In this document: piece by piece, positions 8,720 to 15,945 of the stretch
How the letters are laid out: each line of letters begins with the position of its first letter
Numbering within the stretch: position 1 is the stretch's first letter
NCBI GenBank assembly: GCA_937128475.1
Contig: CAKZML010000304.1
Coordinates: 1-50,185, forward strand
Length of the DNA stretch: 50,185 bases
Reading direction: 5' to 3'
Source: an uncultured Chromatiales bacterium
Lineage (GTDB): Bacteria > Pseudomonadota > Gammaproteobacteria > Steroidobacterales > BM003
The notes under the pieces: generated by a model
Told to the model about the DNA's origin: nothing
What the model saw: only the letters and a program-made list of their open reading frames with translations
The model's database searches: none
Program-made: the position numbers and the translations under genes

Positions 8720-10393
8720 AATCACCTTGGCAACGCCCCGGCCCCTGGGGTCGGCAGCGGCGCGCAAGGCTCCGTTAAGGCCACTAACCACCATCACATC
8801 ACCCAGCGCCCAGTCATGGGGACGCGGCGCGTAGCCACGCTGCACAAGACCTTCCACAGTTCGGGTCGGTAACGGAATACCCGGATCAAATGTCACCTCG
8901 TCCGGAGGCAATAGCTGGTGATGGAAGCGGGTGCTGGATACCGCTTTTTCCGGCGACATATCGAAGTCCATCAAGTTCACCATCACCTGGAACACGCTGG
9001 TGAAGATTGTCGACCCACCGGGCGTACCCACCACCACTACCGGCTTGCCATTCTTTATGAGAATGGTTGGACTCATTGAGGACAGCATGCGCTTGCCCGG
9101 CTCGATGGCGTTGGCGTCACCGCCCACTACACCGTATTGATTGGGCACACCGGGCTTGGAACTGAAATCATCCATTTCATCGTTCAGCAAGAAACCCGCG
9201 CCGCCGACCACCACACCACTGCCAAAGCTCGCGTTAAGGGTATAGGTGTTGGAGACTGCGTTGCCGTCAAAGTCCAGGATAGAAAAATGCGTGGTGTCTT
9301 TCGACTCAAGTCCGGGGCGCACTCCCTCAAGTTTTGAAATCGTCGTCGGACTCACCTCGGCTGCGCGAGAGGACACGTATTCGGCGGACACCAGGCGACC
9401 GGCCGGAACCTCAACGAACTCGGGGTCGCCTGCATATTCGGCGCGGTCCGCAAATACCCGCTTCTCCATTTCCGCAACAAGATGAATGTACTGAACCGAG
9501 TTATGAGAAAGGCCCTGGAACTGCTCATGCAATTCGTCCTTCATCTGCAATAACTGCATCAGTGCGATGCCACCGGAACTGGGCGGGGGCGCGCTCAGCA
9601 GGCGATATCCGCGCCAGGGGATTTCCAGGGGTTCGCGCCAGATTACCTTGTAGTCAGCCAGGTCAGAGGCGTTGATCAATCCGCCTCCGCGTTGCATTTC
9701 TTCCAGTATCATTCCGGCCGTCTCGCCGGTATAGAATTCCCGTGCGCCGTTTTCAGATATGCGCTGCAGGGTCGCGGCAAGTTCCGGCTGCCTGAACAAT
9801 TCCCTCGCCCGCATGCCGGAAAAATACCTGCTGAAGTTCACTCCGCCACGCTCGAAGCTCTCCGCCGCATCGCTGGTGTTTTCAGCCAATTGGGGGTGCA
9901 CAAAGAAGCCTTCCCGGGCCAGCTTGATCGCTGGAGCCAACAACACAACCCAGGGCAGGCGACCATATTTCTGGTGGGCTTCCCACATGCCCGCTACGGT
10001 TCCCGGAACCCCGACCGACAAGTGACCGATCTCGCTGCGTCCCGGCGCGACATTGCCGTCCTCGTCCAGATACATATCGCGGCTGGCGCCAGAGGGGGCG
10101 GTTTCCCGATAATCTACAAATGCCGTTTCATCACCCATGCTCACCAGCATGAAACCACCGCCACCGATATTGCCCGCCTCGGGCAGGGTGACACTCAGGG
10201 TGAAGGATGCGGCTACTGCGGCATCCACCGCATTGCCTCCCAGCCTCAACACCGCCCCGGTCACATCAGCGCTATAGCTGTCGGGCATGGCAAAGGCCGC
10301 CCGGTCATCGTCACCGGCGGCCCAACCGCTGGAACAGAACAAGAACGCAACTAACAGCAACGCGCGGTGGTGGAATAAAATTCTCAACGACAT
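8705..10393 (-). CDS. ggt: Gamma-glutamyltranspeptidase
   Basis: Periplasmic N-terminal-nucleophile hydrolase that cleaves or transfers gamma-glutamyl groups from glutathione and other gamma-glutamyl compounds. At 562 residues it is a normal precursor length. An N-terminal signal peptide (about residues 1-25, ending GWAA) is followed by the large subunit, and the autocleavage site is at the KDTTHFSI motif (catalytic Thr at 367). The small subunit contains NTYTLNASFGSGVVV, DDFSSKPGVPN and the LSSMSPTI and GTPGGSTI substrate-binding motifs. It is divergent from an FAD oxidoreductase of the glutamylpolyamine-oxidase type, which hints that both handle gamma-glutamyl compounds. Its last codons lie in a strong hairpin shared with fhs. 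Confidence 0.96.
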   Translation of the reverse strand: MSLRILFHHRALLLVAFLFCSSGWAAGDDDRAAFAMPDSYSADVTGAVLRLGGNAVDAAVAASFTLSVTLPEAGNIGGGGFMLVSMGDETAFVDYRETAPSGASRDMYLDEDGNVAPGRSEIGHLSVGVPGTVAGMWEAHQKYGRLPWVVLLAPAIKLAREGFFVHPQLAENTSDAAESFERGGVNFSRYFSGMRARELFRQPELAATLQRISENGAREFYTGETAGMILEEMQRGGGLINASDLADYKVIWREPLEIPWRGYRLLSAPPPSSGGIALMQLLQMKDELHEQFQGLSHNSVQYIHLVAEMEKRVFADRAEYAGDPEFVEVPAGRLVSAEYVSSRAAEVSPTTISKLEGVRPGLESKDTTHFSILDFDGNAVSNTYTLNASFGSGVVVGGAGFLLNDEMDDFSSKPGVPNQYGVVGGDANAIEPGKRMLSSMSPTILIKNGKPVVVVGTPGGSTIFTSVFQVMVNLMDFDMSPEKAVSSTRFHHQLLPPDEVTFDPGIPLPTRTVEGLVQRGYAPRPHDWALGDVMVVSGLNGALRAAADPRGRGVAKVIARDE

Positions 10394-10426
10394 GAAAGGG
10401 ACTCTTGGAATTAGCTAAACACGGGA

Positions 10427-10443
10427 ACAAGGCTTTACCTTGT
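10427..10443. promoter_or_regulatory. Inverted repeat between divergent ggt and oxidoreductase genes
   Basis: ACAAGG (10427-10432) and CCTTGT (10438-10443) form a perfect six-base inverted repeat around CTTTA, in the 175-base region between two divergent starts. It could be an operator for both genes. It could also be chance, since six-base arms are not rare. Confidence 0.3.
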
Positions 10444-10568
10444 AGCATCGAATGAATCCGGATTTCCAATGAAAGTATGGCGCCCAGGGCCTTGGCGGGG
10501 CATGGGGATACCGTTAGGCTGGGCCGGAATGAACAAAAGATTATACGAATTCCGGGAGGATCACTCCG

Positions 10569-11942
10569 ATGCACCCTAGCTGGCTGGCTGCCGAAGCCTT
10601 CGATGTACGCTCGTACCCTAAAAGCTGGTGGGCGGAATCTTTAGCGACCCCCGCGCAACACTTCCCGTGCCTGGAAGAAGACATAAAGGCCGAGGTAGCG
10701 ATTATCGGAGCCGGCTATACCGGCCTGAATGCCGCCCTGGGCCTGGCGAGCCGTCACTCCATGGACACCATCGTGCTGGAGGCGGCACAACCGGGCTGGG
10801 GAGCCTCTGGGCGCAACGGTGGTTTTTGCAGCCCTGGCGGCGCCCATATGGGCTACGACGAGATGATCAACAAATGGGGACTGGAAACCACCCGGGAGCT
10901 TTGCCAGGCCCAGGAAGACGCGATCGCTTATGTGGGAAACCTGGGCGAAAGTCTGAATATTGATTTCGATCGGGCAGGGTCCGGTGAATATATTGTTGGC
11001 TCGGGAGCCAGGGCTCACCAGGACGCCATCGATGAGGCGCAGTGGATGAATAGCAAGCTGGGGGTCGCCGCCAGCGCACTAAGCCAGGACGATCTCAGGG
11101 AGCGCGGCTTGTTCAGCCCCTTGTTCACCGGCGCACTTCACATGCCCAGGGGGTTCGGGCTTCACCCGCTGAAATACACCCTGGGCCTTGCCCGAGCCGC
11201 CGCAGAGGCAGGTGTCAGAATTTTCGGCGACAGTGGGGTGAGCTCCTGGCGCCAGGAAGGCGGTGAGCACGTACTGGAGACAGCCCGGGGAACGGTCCGT
11301 GCCAAACACGTCTTGCTGGCCACCAACGGTTACACGCCCTCCGGCGTGGGCAAGCCGATGGCAAGCAGGCTAATGCCGGTATTTTCGAACATCCTGGTCA
11401 CCCGGGTGCTCAGCAAGGAAGAACTCCAGGCCCAGGGTTGGCTGAAAACAGAGTTGGCCGCCGACGATCGAGAACTACTGCATTACTTCCGCCTCCTGCC
11501 CGACGGGAGATTCATGTTTGGCGGACGCGGCGGCATCGGCGGAACCCAGACGGAAGAGGCAATAGTCCGGCGGCGACTTGTAGCGGAATTCCGCAGCCTG
11601 TTCCCTGCCTGGCGGGAAGTAAGTTTCGACTACTTCTGGAGCGGCCTGGTATGCCTGTGCCGTGACAATGTATTCCACGTTGGCGCCATGCCTGAAAGAA
11701 ACAATGCCTGGTATGGATTGGCCTTCCACGGTGGAGGCGTGTCAATGGCCAGTTGGGCCGGGGCGGCACTGGCGGACATGATCGCCGGCGCCAGCAGCAG
11801 CGAATTCAAGATCCCGGATCCCATGCGTAAGCCGATTCCATGGATGCCCTTCCCCCCTCTTCGCCCGCTATACCTGCGTGGCGCATATACCTGGTTCGGG
11901 CTGAAAGAGCGCCTGCAAGGCAAGAAACTGATAACCGACTGA
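10569..11942 (+). CDS. FAD-dependent oxidoreductase, glutamylpolyamine oxidase-like (DAO family)
   Basis: Flavoprotein amine oxidase of the D-amino-acid-oxidase (DAO) superfamily, 457 residues. The dinucleotide-binding motif VAIIGAGYTGLNAAL starts near residue 43, and GASGRNGGFCSPGG (about 79-92) is the OrdL/PuuB-type signature. PuuB oxidises gamma-glutamylputrescine, and homologues act on sarcosine-like or other glycine-type amines, so the exact substrate is inferred only to be a secondary or gamma-glutamyl amine. The C-terminal region keeps the FHGGGVSMASWAGAALADMI FAD-binding segment typical of this family. A GGGAGGA Shine-Dalgarno about nine bases before the ATG fixes the start. It is divergent from ggt. 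There is no puuA-like gamma-glutamylpolyamine synthetase in the window. Confidence 0.88.
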   Translation: MHPSWLAAEAFDVRSYPKSWWAESLATPAQHFPCLEEDIKAEVAIIGAGYTGLNAALGLASRHSMDTIVLEAAQPGWGASGRNGGFCSPGGAHMGYDEMINKWGLETTRELCQAQEDAIAYVGNLGESLNIDFDRAGSGEYIVGSGARAHQDAIDEAQWMNSKLGVAASALSQDDLRERGLFSPLFTGALHMPRGFGLHPLKYTLGLARAAAEAGVRIFGDSGVSSWRQEGGEHVLETARGTVRAKHVLLATNGYTPSGVGKPMASRLMPVFSNILVTRVLSKEELQAQGWLKTELAADDRELLHYFRLLPDGRFMFGGRGGIGGTQTEEAIVRRRLVAEFRSLFPAWREVSFDYFWSGLVCLCRDNVFHVGAMPERNNAWYGLAFHGGGVSMASWAGAALADMIAGASSSEFKIPDPMRKPIPWMPFPPLRPLYLRGAYTWFGLKERLQGKKLITD

Positions 11943-11999
11943 GGTCATCCCTGCCGACTCAATGAAATCGGAGAAAGGTTGTCGATCGCTATGCGCTGG

Positions 12000-12020
12000 C
12001 CACCTGGGCCGCCCGGGTGG
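12000..12020. terminator. Hairpin after the FAD oxidoreductase gene
   Basis: CCACCTGGG (12000-12008) pairs with CCCGGGTGG (12012-12020), with one T-G wobble and a three-base loop, in the 133-base gap between two convergent genes. It is strong and GC-rich with no T-tract; its role as a transcription or mRNA 3' end is inferred. The rest of the gap holds no gene I can support. Confidence 0.4.
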
Positions 12021-12075
12021 GCGTGGAGGACTGAAACAAAGTCAGGAGCAACAACTGTGCGCAGACCTGACCCGG

Positions 12076-12798
12076 CTACCCGGTACAGTCGGGAGACCGG
12101 GATTTGGCGAGCACGTCCACATCTACCTGGATCATGTCCTGAACCTGCAGCGCACCACCGAGCACACTGAATGCCTCCAGGCCTAATTCGGCATGCCGCA
12201 ATTCAAAACTGGAACTTACCGACATGGCACAAGCGGTACTGGAGAACTCCACGGGGACCTGTTTGCTCAGTTGCTTGTCCAGGACGGTTAACTGAATCGT
12301 TGCTGACAAGCCCTCTTCGGCTTCCTGCACAGCAAGTACCTGGATGTAGATATAGGGATGGCCAACCGCATTCAACAGCCGCTCGCCCAGCATATTCGCC
12401 CGGGTCGCCTCCCTGTCCTGCTCTGATAAGGGATATTCGAAGCCTTCACCTGCCTCCTGCCGCAACAGGGGATCATCCACCACCATACTGGCAACCGGCA
12501 AATAAAGACTGGCCCTGGATCGCGGCAGTTCATCGGGCACCAGGACTTCTCCTCCCAGGTGTCGTGAACTAATCACGTGGTTATGTCCGAGCCTGGCCAT
12601 GCGACCAGCCCGGTAAACCTTGATCTGCAGCATGGATTCAGAGGCAACGACCTTGAAGCGGGCCCCGGTTTCACCGGGAAACGGGTCTGTCGGAAAATCT
12701 GCCGGCGCCTCGGTTTGCCCCGGCAGTCGCGGGACCGGCCCCTGGCTGCAACCCGCCAGTAATAGCAAAATACCCAGCAATATCAGGGCGCTACGCAT
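12076..12798 (-). CDS. YceI family lipoprotein
   Basis: Envelope lipoprotein of the YceI family, whose members form a lipocalin-like barrel that binds isoprenoid or amide-like lipids. A lipoprotein signal with lipobox LLAGC (Cys17) opens the 240-residue protein. The YceI domain follows (about residues 45-230): KVVASESMLQIKVYRAG, LGHNHVISSRHLGGEV, SLYLPVASMVVDDP and a LNAVGHPYIYIQV segment. It is the last gene of a three-gene operon: its start overlaps the preceding YceI gene by 16 bases. It differs from the next gene in being lipidated rather than periplasmic. Confidence 0.88.
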   Translation of the reverse strand: MRSALILLGILLLLAGCSQGPVPRLPGQTEAPADFPTDPFPGETGARFKVVASESMLQIKVYRAGRMARLGHNHVISSRHLGGEVLVPDELPRSRASLYLPVASMVVDDPLLRQEAGEGFEYPLSEQDREATRANMLGERLLNAVGHPYIYIQVLAVQEAEEGLSATIQLTVLDKQLSKQVPVEFSSTACAMSVSSSFELRHAELGLEAFSVLGGALQVQDMIQVDVDVLAKSRSPDCTG

Positions 12799-13370
12799 GG
12801 CACCAGTTCCAGGCTGAATTCAACATCCACAAGCAATCCAATGATCTCGTCGCTAGCCCAGTCACCCTGTCCTATGCCGAAATCCAGGCGACTGATACTC
12901 GCCCCACCGTCCAGCGCAACTTTCCCTGGAAGCTCCTGCCAGCGAAACTTCACCGGCACCGGGTGAACCACTCCTTTCAGCTCCAACTGGCCATTGGCCA
13001 GGAACTCCCCATCACCCAGGCTTTGAAAATCTGTTGCCCGGTAGTGAGCCTTTGGGTAGACGATGAAATCGAACCAGTCAGGCTCGGCCATGCCCTCGTC
13101 CCGTTCGCGGCTACCTGTGCGTGCAGAGGTGACATCTATATGCACATCAAAACTGCTAGCTGCCAGGTCGGCGGGGTCAAAATTAATCACCGCATCAAAC
13201 CCGTTAAAGGTCCCACGGAATACGGTGCCTTCCCAGGTCGCAGAAAATCCCAGGGAGCTTTCCCCGGGTAACGAGCAACGTCGGGCAGGGGGTTCAGCTT
13301 GCGCCGCCTGGGCCGGGACCAGGCCCAGCAATATCCAAAGCAACACGGCCGTGGCATTTGTCCTGCTCAT
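12783..13370 (-). CDS. Periplasmic YceI family protein
   Basis: Secreted YceI-like lipid-binding barrel protein of about 195 residues. The open frame continues 39 codons upstream, but the ATG at 13370 begins a classical signal peptide (about residues 1-25, MSRTNATAVLLWILLG, cleavage near AQA). It also overlaps the cytochrome b561 stop codon in an ATGA arrangement, so it is the real start. Domain landmarks are SLGFSATWEGTVFRGTFNGFDAVINFDP, SSFDVHIDVTSARTGSRERD and DWFDFIVYPKAHYRA. The combination with cytochrome b561 is common; it suggests that a quinone-like or other isoprenoid ligand is handled in the periplasm, which is inference. Confidence 0.9.
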   Translation of the reverse strand: MSRTNATAVLLWILLGLVPAQAAQAEPPARRCSLPGESSLGFSATWEGTVFRGTFNGFDAVINFDPADLAASSFDVHIDVTSARTGSRERDEGMAEPDWFDFIVYPKAHYRATDFQSLGDGEFLANGQLELKGVVHPVPVKFRWQELPGKVALDGGASISRLDFGIGQGDWASDEIIGLLVDVEFSLELVPCVAP

Positions 13371-13921
13371 TGGCCGGTACCTGGCTTGGCGCCGGGCAAC
13401 ATGGAACGCAACACCTGGTTCTTGCCGATGAAGTGATGGCGCAGGGCGCCGGCGATATGCAAAACCAATAAGCTCACCATGATCCACAGGATTGTGACAT
13501 GCACTTCCTCAGCCAGTTCAGCGAGGCTTTCGCTGGCACCGGTAAGTGGCGGCAGGGGTATCAGCCAGAAAACATTCAACGGGAAATCCGCGGCCGAATT
13601 GATAATCCAGCCGCTCAGTGGCATCGCCAGCATGCACAGGTAGAGCGCCCCCTGGACTGTTCGGCTAAGCACTCTTTCCCAGCCCTGCAACTCGTGGCGG
13701 GGAGCCCCTTTATTCCATCTATTAAGCAGACGAAAGAACAGTAGCAGGAGAACGGTCAACCCAAAGGACTTGTGCCAAACGAACAAGGTCACCTTGTCAG
13801 GTGAGGACGGATACTCTTCCGCCACCCAACCCAGGGTCATGACCACTACTATCAAGACGGCCATCAACCAGTGAAAGCCAACTACACTTGCCGCCCAGCG
13901 ACCCGGATTTGCTCCATGCAT
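13367..13921 (-). CDS. cybB: Cytochrome b561
   Basis: Inner-membrane di-haem cytochrome b of the b561 family with four transmembrane helices, about 184 residues. It is likely to pass electrons between quinone and periplasmic partners. The frame starts 22 codons earlier, but ATG 13921 (MHGANPGRWAAS) has a GGGAGGT Shine-Dalgarno and gives the standard length. Haem ligand candidates are His in the first helix region (VGFHWLMA), WHKSFGLTVL, and the helix-4 segment VHVTILWIMVSLLVLHIAGALRHHFIGKNQVLRSM. It is the first gene of an operon with two YceI genes: the second gene overlaps it by four bases (ATGA) and the third overlaps the second by sixteen. Confidence 0.9.
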   Translation of the reverse strand: MHGANPGRWAASVVGFHWLMAVLIVVVMTLGWVAEEYPSSPDKVTLFVWHKSFGLTVLLLLFFRLLNRWNKGAPRHELQGWERVLSRTVQGALYLCMLAMPLSGWIINSAADFPLNVFWLIPLPPLTGASESLAELAEEVHVTILWIMVSLLVLHIAGALRHHFIGKNQVLRSMLPGAKPGTGQ

Positions 13922-14049
13922 CGGCCACCTCCCTGTATACGCGCCAATCAAAGGCACCAGCATACAGCCAAGCGGGCCGCCGCACACGGCTTACCGAACA
14001 GCAGGATGGGGCAGCCACCCGCGGCGCCCCACCCTGTTTGGCACCGGGA

Positions 14050-14556
14050 CTACTTAACCTCCACCTGGTGCCGCTTCACGACCTTGCGCTTCGGTATCTT
14101 TACCTCTAGCACGCCATCTTTGAGGACCGCCTCAGCACGTTCGCTGTCCACGTCCATGGGCAACTGAACAAAGCGCTCGTAAGCGCCCCTGTGAGTCTCA
14201 CAGCGGTAGAAGGACTCCTCGTCCTCCACCTTCTTGCTCGCAGTTGTCGCCTTCAGACGCATGCTGTCCTCGGACACCGTGAGCTCAAGATCGTCTTTGC
14301 TTACGCCGGGCAACTCGGCCCGAACGACAATATCGGCCTCGTGATCAATCACATCAATCTTCGGCCACTGGGTTTCCAGCTTCATCTCCAAGTCCGGAAG
14401 CAAGGACCTGCGCAATCCCATTGGCTCCATCCAACGACCGGGGAACATACTCTCCATGAAGTCTTCAAGACTGGCACCAAGGGTACCGAACGGCCGCGCA
14501 ACTTCTCTTGACTCTTTGACCTCTACTTTCGGAGTGATTTCTTTAACTTTAGTCAT
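14050..14556 (-). CDS. Small heat-shock protein Hsp20
   Basis: Alpha-crystallin family holdase that keeps unfolding proteins soluble, 168 residues. The alpha-crystallin domain spans about residues 65-165: WPKIDVIDHEADIVVRAELPGVSKDDLELTV, ESFYRCETHRGAYERFVQLP and the AEAVLKDGVLEVKIPK signature. The N-terminal region includes a Phe-rich segment around DFMESMF. ATG 14556 has GGAGAG seven bases upstream and is preferred over a start 12 bases earlier. No convincing sigma-32 promoter was found upstream, although the 199-base gap to the next gene is A/T-richer than elsewhere. Confidence 0.93.
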   Translation of the reverse strand: MTKVKEITPKVEVKESREVARPFGTLGASLEDFMESMFPGRWMEPMGLRRSLLPDLEMKLETQWPKIDVIDHEADIVVRAELPGVSKDDLELTVSEDSMRLKATTASKKVEDEESFYRCETHRGAYERFVQLPMDVDSERAEAVLKDGVLEVKIPKRKVVKRHQVEVK

Positions 14557-14755
14557 GACACTCTCCATGAGCGACTCTGCCGGGTTTCCTATCCGACACC
14601 CCGATTATCTGCGCCTTACAACGACTTTTAAATTCGTATACAACACCCGGCCATACAGCGTGGCGAACAACAAATTCGTCTGGCGAAACAACTTCTCTGG
14701 GGATGCGCACACGGGTCCTCAGAAGACCATGTGAAAATCTCGAGACGGTATGATT

Positions 14756-15799
14756 CTAGGACGCATCCACGAACAGTCGGCTGACGTCCAGCGGCTCCCG
14801 CTCCAGCCAGGCTGGTGGTTGCAGCCCCTTGCTGCGCAGGAACTCGGGGTTAAACAACCTTTGGCGGTATCGTAAACCGGAGTCACACAGAATGGTCACC
14901 ACGGTTTTTCCCGGACCCAGTTCCCGGGCCAGTTGCATGGCACCGGCAACATTGATCGCGCTTGAGGAACCCACACAAAGCCCCTCCTTTTCCAGCAGGC
15001 TGTAAACCCATGGAATCGCATCCAGGTCATCGATCTTGTAAGAACGGTCAACCGGGGCCTTGGCCAGGTTCCCGGTAATTCTGCTATTGCCTATACCCTC
15101 GGCGATCGAACTGCCTTCCACCTTGATTTCGCCATGAGCGTAGAAGTGGTGCAGACCGGACCCACCCGGATCAGAAAGGGCGACGCGAATCTGCGGATTC
15201 CGGCTTTTCAGGTACAAACCGACCCCCGCAAGAGTCCCGCCGGAACCCGCCGCGCAAACAAACCCGTCAACCTGTCCCCCGGTGTCCTTCCAAATCTCCG
15301 GACCCGTGGTCGCGAAATGCATATCCCGATTAGCGACGTTGTCGAACTGGTCTGCGAAAACCGCTCCAAATTCCTCGGTCCGGTCCAGTTCCTCGGCCAA
15401 CCGCCGCGCAACGTGCACAAAATGATTGGGGTTGCGGTAAGGCGCCGCAGGGATCAGGGCCAGCTCCACACCATAGGTTTTCAGGGTCTCGACTTTTTCC
15501 TGACTCTGGGTGTTGGGCATTACGATTACCGTTCGGTATCCCAGCACATCCGCCACCAGCGCGAGGCCTATGCCGGTATTCCCCGCCGTGCCCTCAACGA
15601 TCACCCCACCGGGCTTTAACCGACCGTCTGCCTCAGCCCCACGAATAATCCCCAGTGCCGCACGATCCTTTACCGATCCCCCTGGATTGAGAAACTCGGC
15701 TTTGCCCAGGATCTCGCAACCAGTTTGCTCGGAAGGGCCATCCAGCCGGATCAGCGGCGTGCCGCCAATAGCATCAAGAATATTTAGTTTCGTGCTCAT
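14756..15799 (-). CDS. Cysteine synthase-like PLP enzyme (CysK/CBS family)
   Basis: PLP-dependent beta-replacement enzyme of the cysteine synthase/cystathionine beta-synthase family, 347 residues. It probably makes cysteine from O-acetylserine and sulfide. The PLP lysine is Lys44 in NPGGSVKDRAA, and the substrate-loop Asn-rich motif EGTAGNTGIGLAL is at about residues 69-81. The Gly-rich phosphate site is in the CAAGSGGTLAG segment, and a GSSSAINVAGA motif follows near residue 280. A C-terminal extension (FNPEFLRSKGLQPPAWLER) is typical of a long cysteine synthase subgroup. It differs from the shorter enzyme at 42.2 kb, so the window holds two paralogous enzymes. Substrate choice (OAS versus O-phosphoserine) is not resolved. 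Confidence 0.9.
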   Translation of the reverse strand: MSTKLNILDAIGGTPLIRLDGPSEQTGCEILGKAEFLNPGGSVKDRAALGIIRGAEADGRLKPGGVIVEGTAGNTGIGLALVADVLGYRTVIVMPNTQSQEKVETLKTYGVELALIPAAPYRNPNHFVHVARRLAEELDRTEEFGAVFADQFDNVANRDMHFATTGPEIWKDTGGQVDGFVCAAGSGGTLAGVGLYLKSRNPQIRVALSDPGGSGLHHFYAHGEIKVEGSSIAEGIGNSRITGNLAKAPVDRSYKIDDLDAIPWVYSLLEKEGLCVGSSSAINVAGAMQLARELGPGKTVVTILCDSGLRYRQRLFNPEFLRSKGLQPPAWLEREPLDVSRLFVDAS

Positions 15800-15945
15800 A
15801 ATGCTTCGATCTAATCACAGAGACCTTCCCGGTTCCATAGCTACCGAATATCCTGGCCTCCGGGAACAGATCCGTTGCCACAGCAAGGACACTTGCTGTG
15901 CTAGGATTTCCTCCAGACCAAACACCCGAACACCAGGAACTGAAT

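Noticed and set aside
11966-12034. Coding-looking short frame (VVDRYALATWAARVGVED)
   Set aside because: It opens just after a stop, has no start codon and is only 22 codons; it may be a gene remnant, but the evidence is too thin. The same bases form a hairpin.
14557-14755. Sigma-32 promoter before the hsp20 gene
   Set aside because: I could not find a convincing CTTGAA and CCCCAT pair at the right distance.
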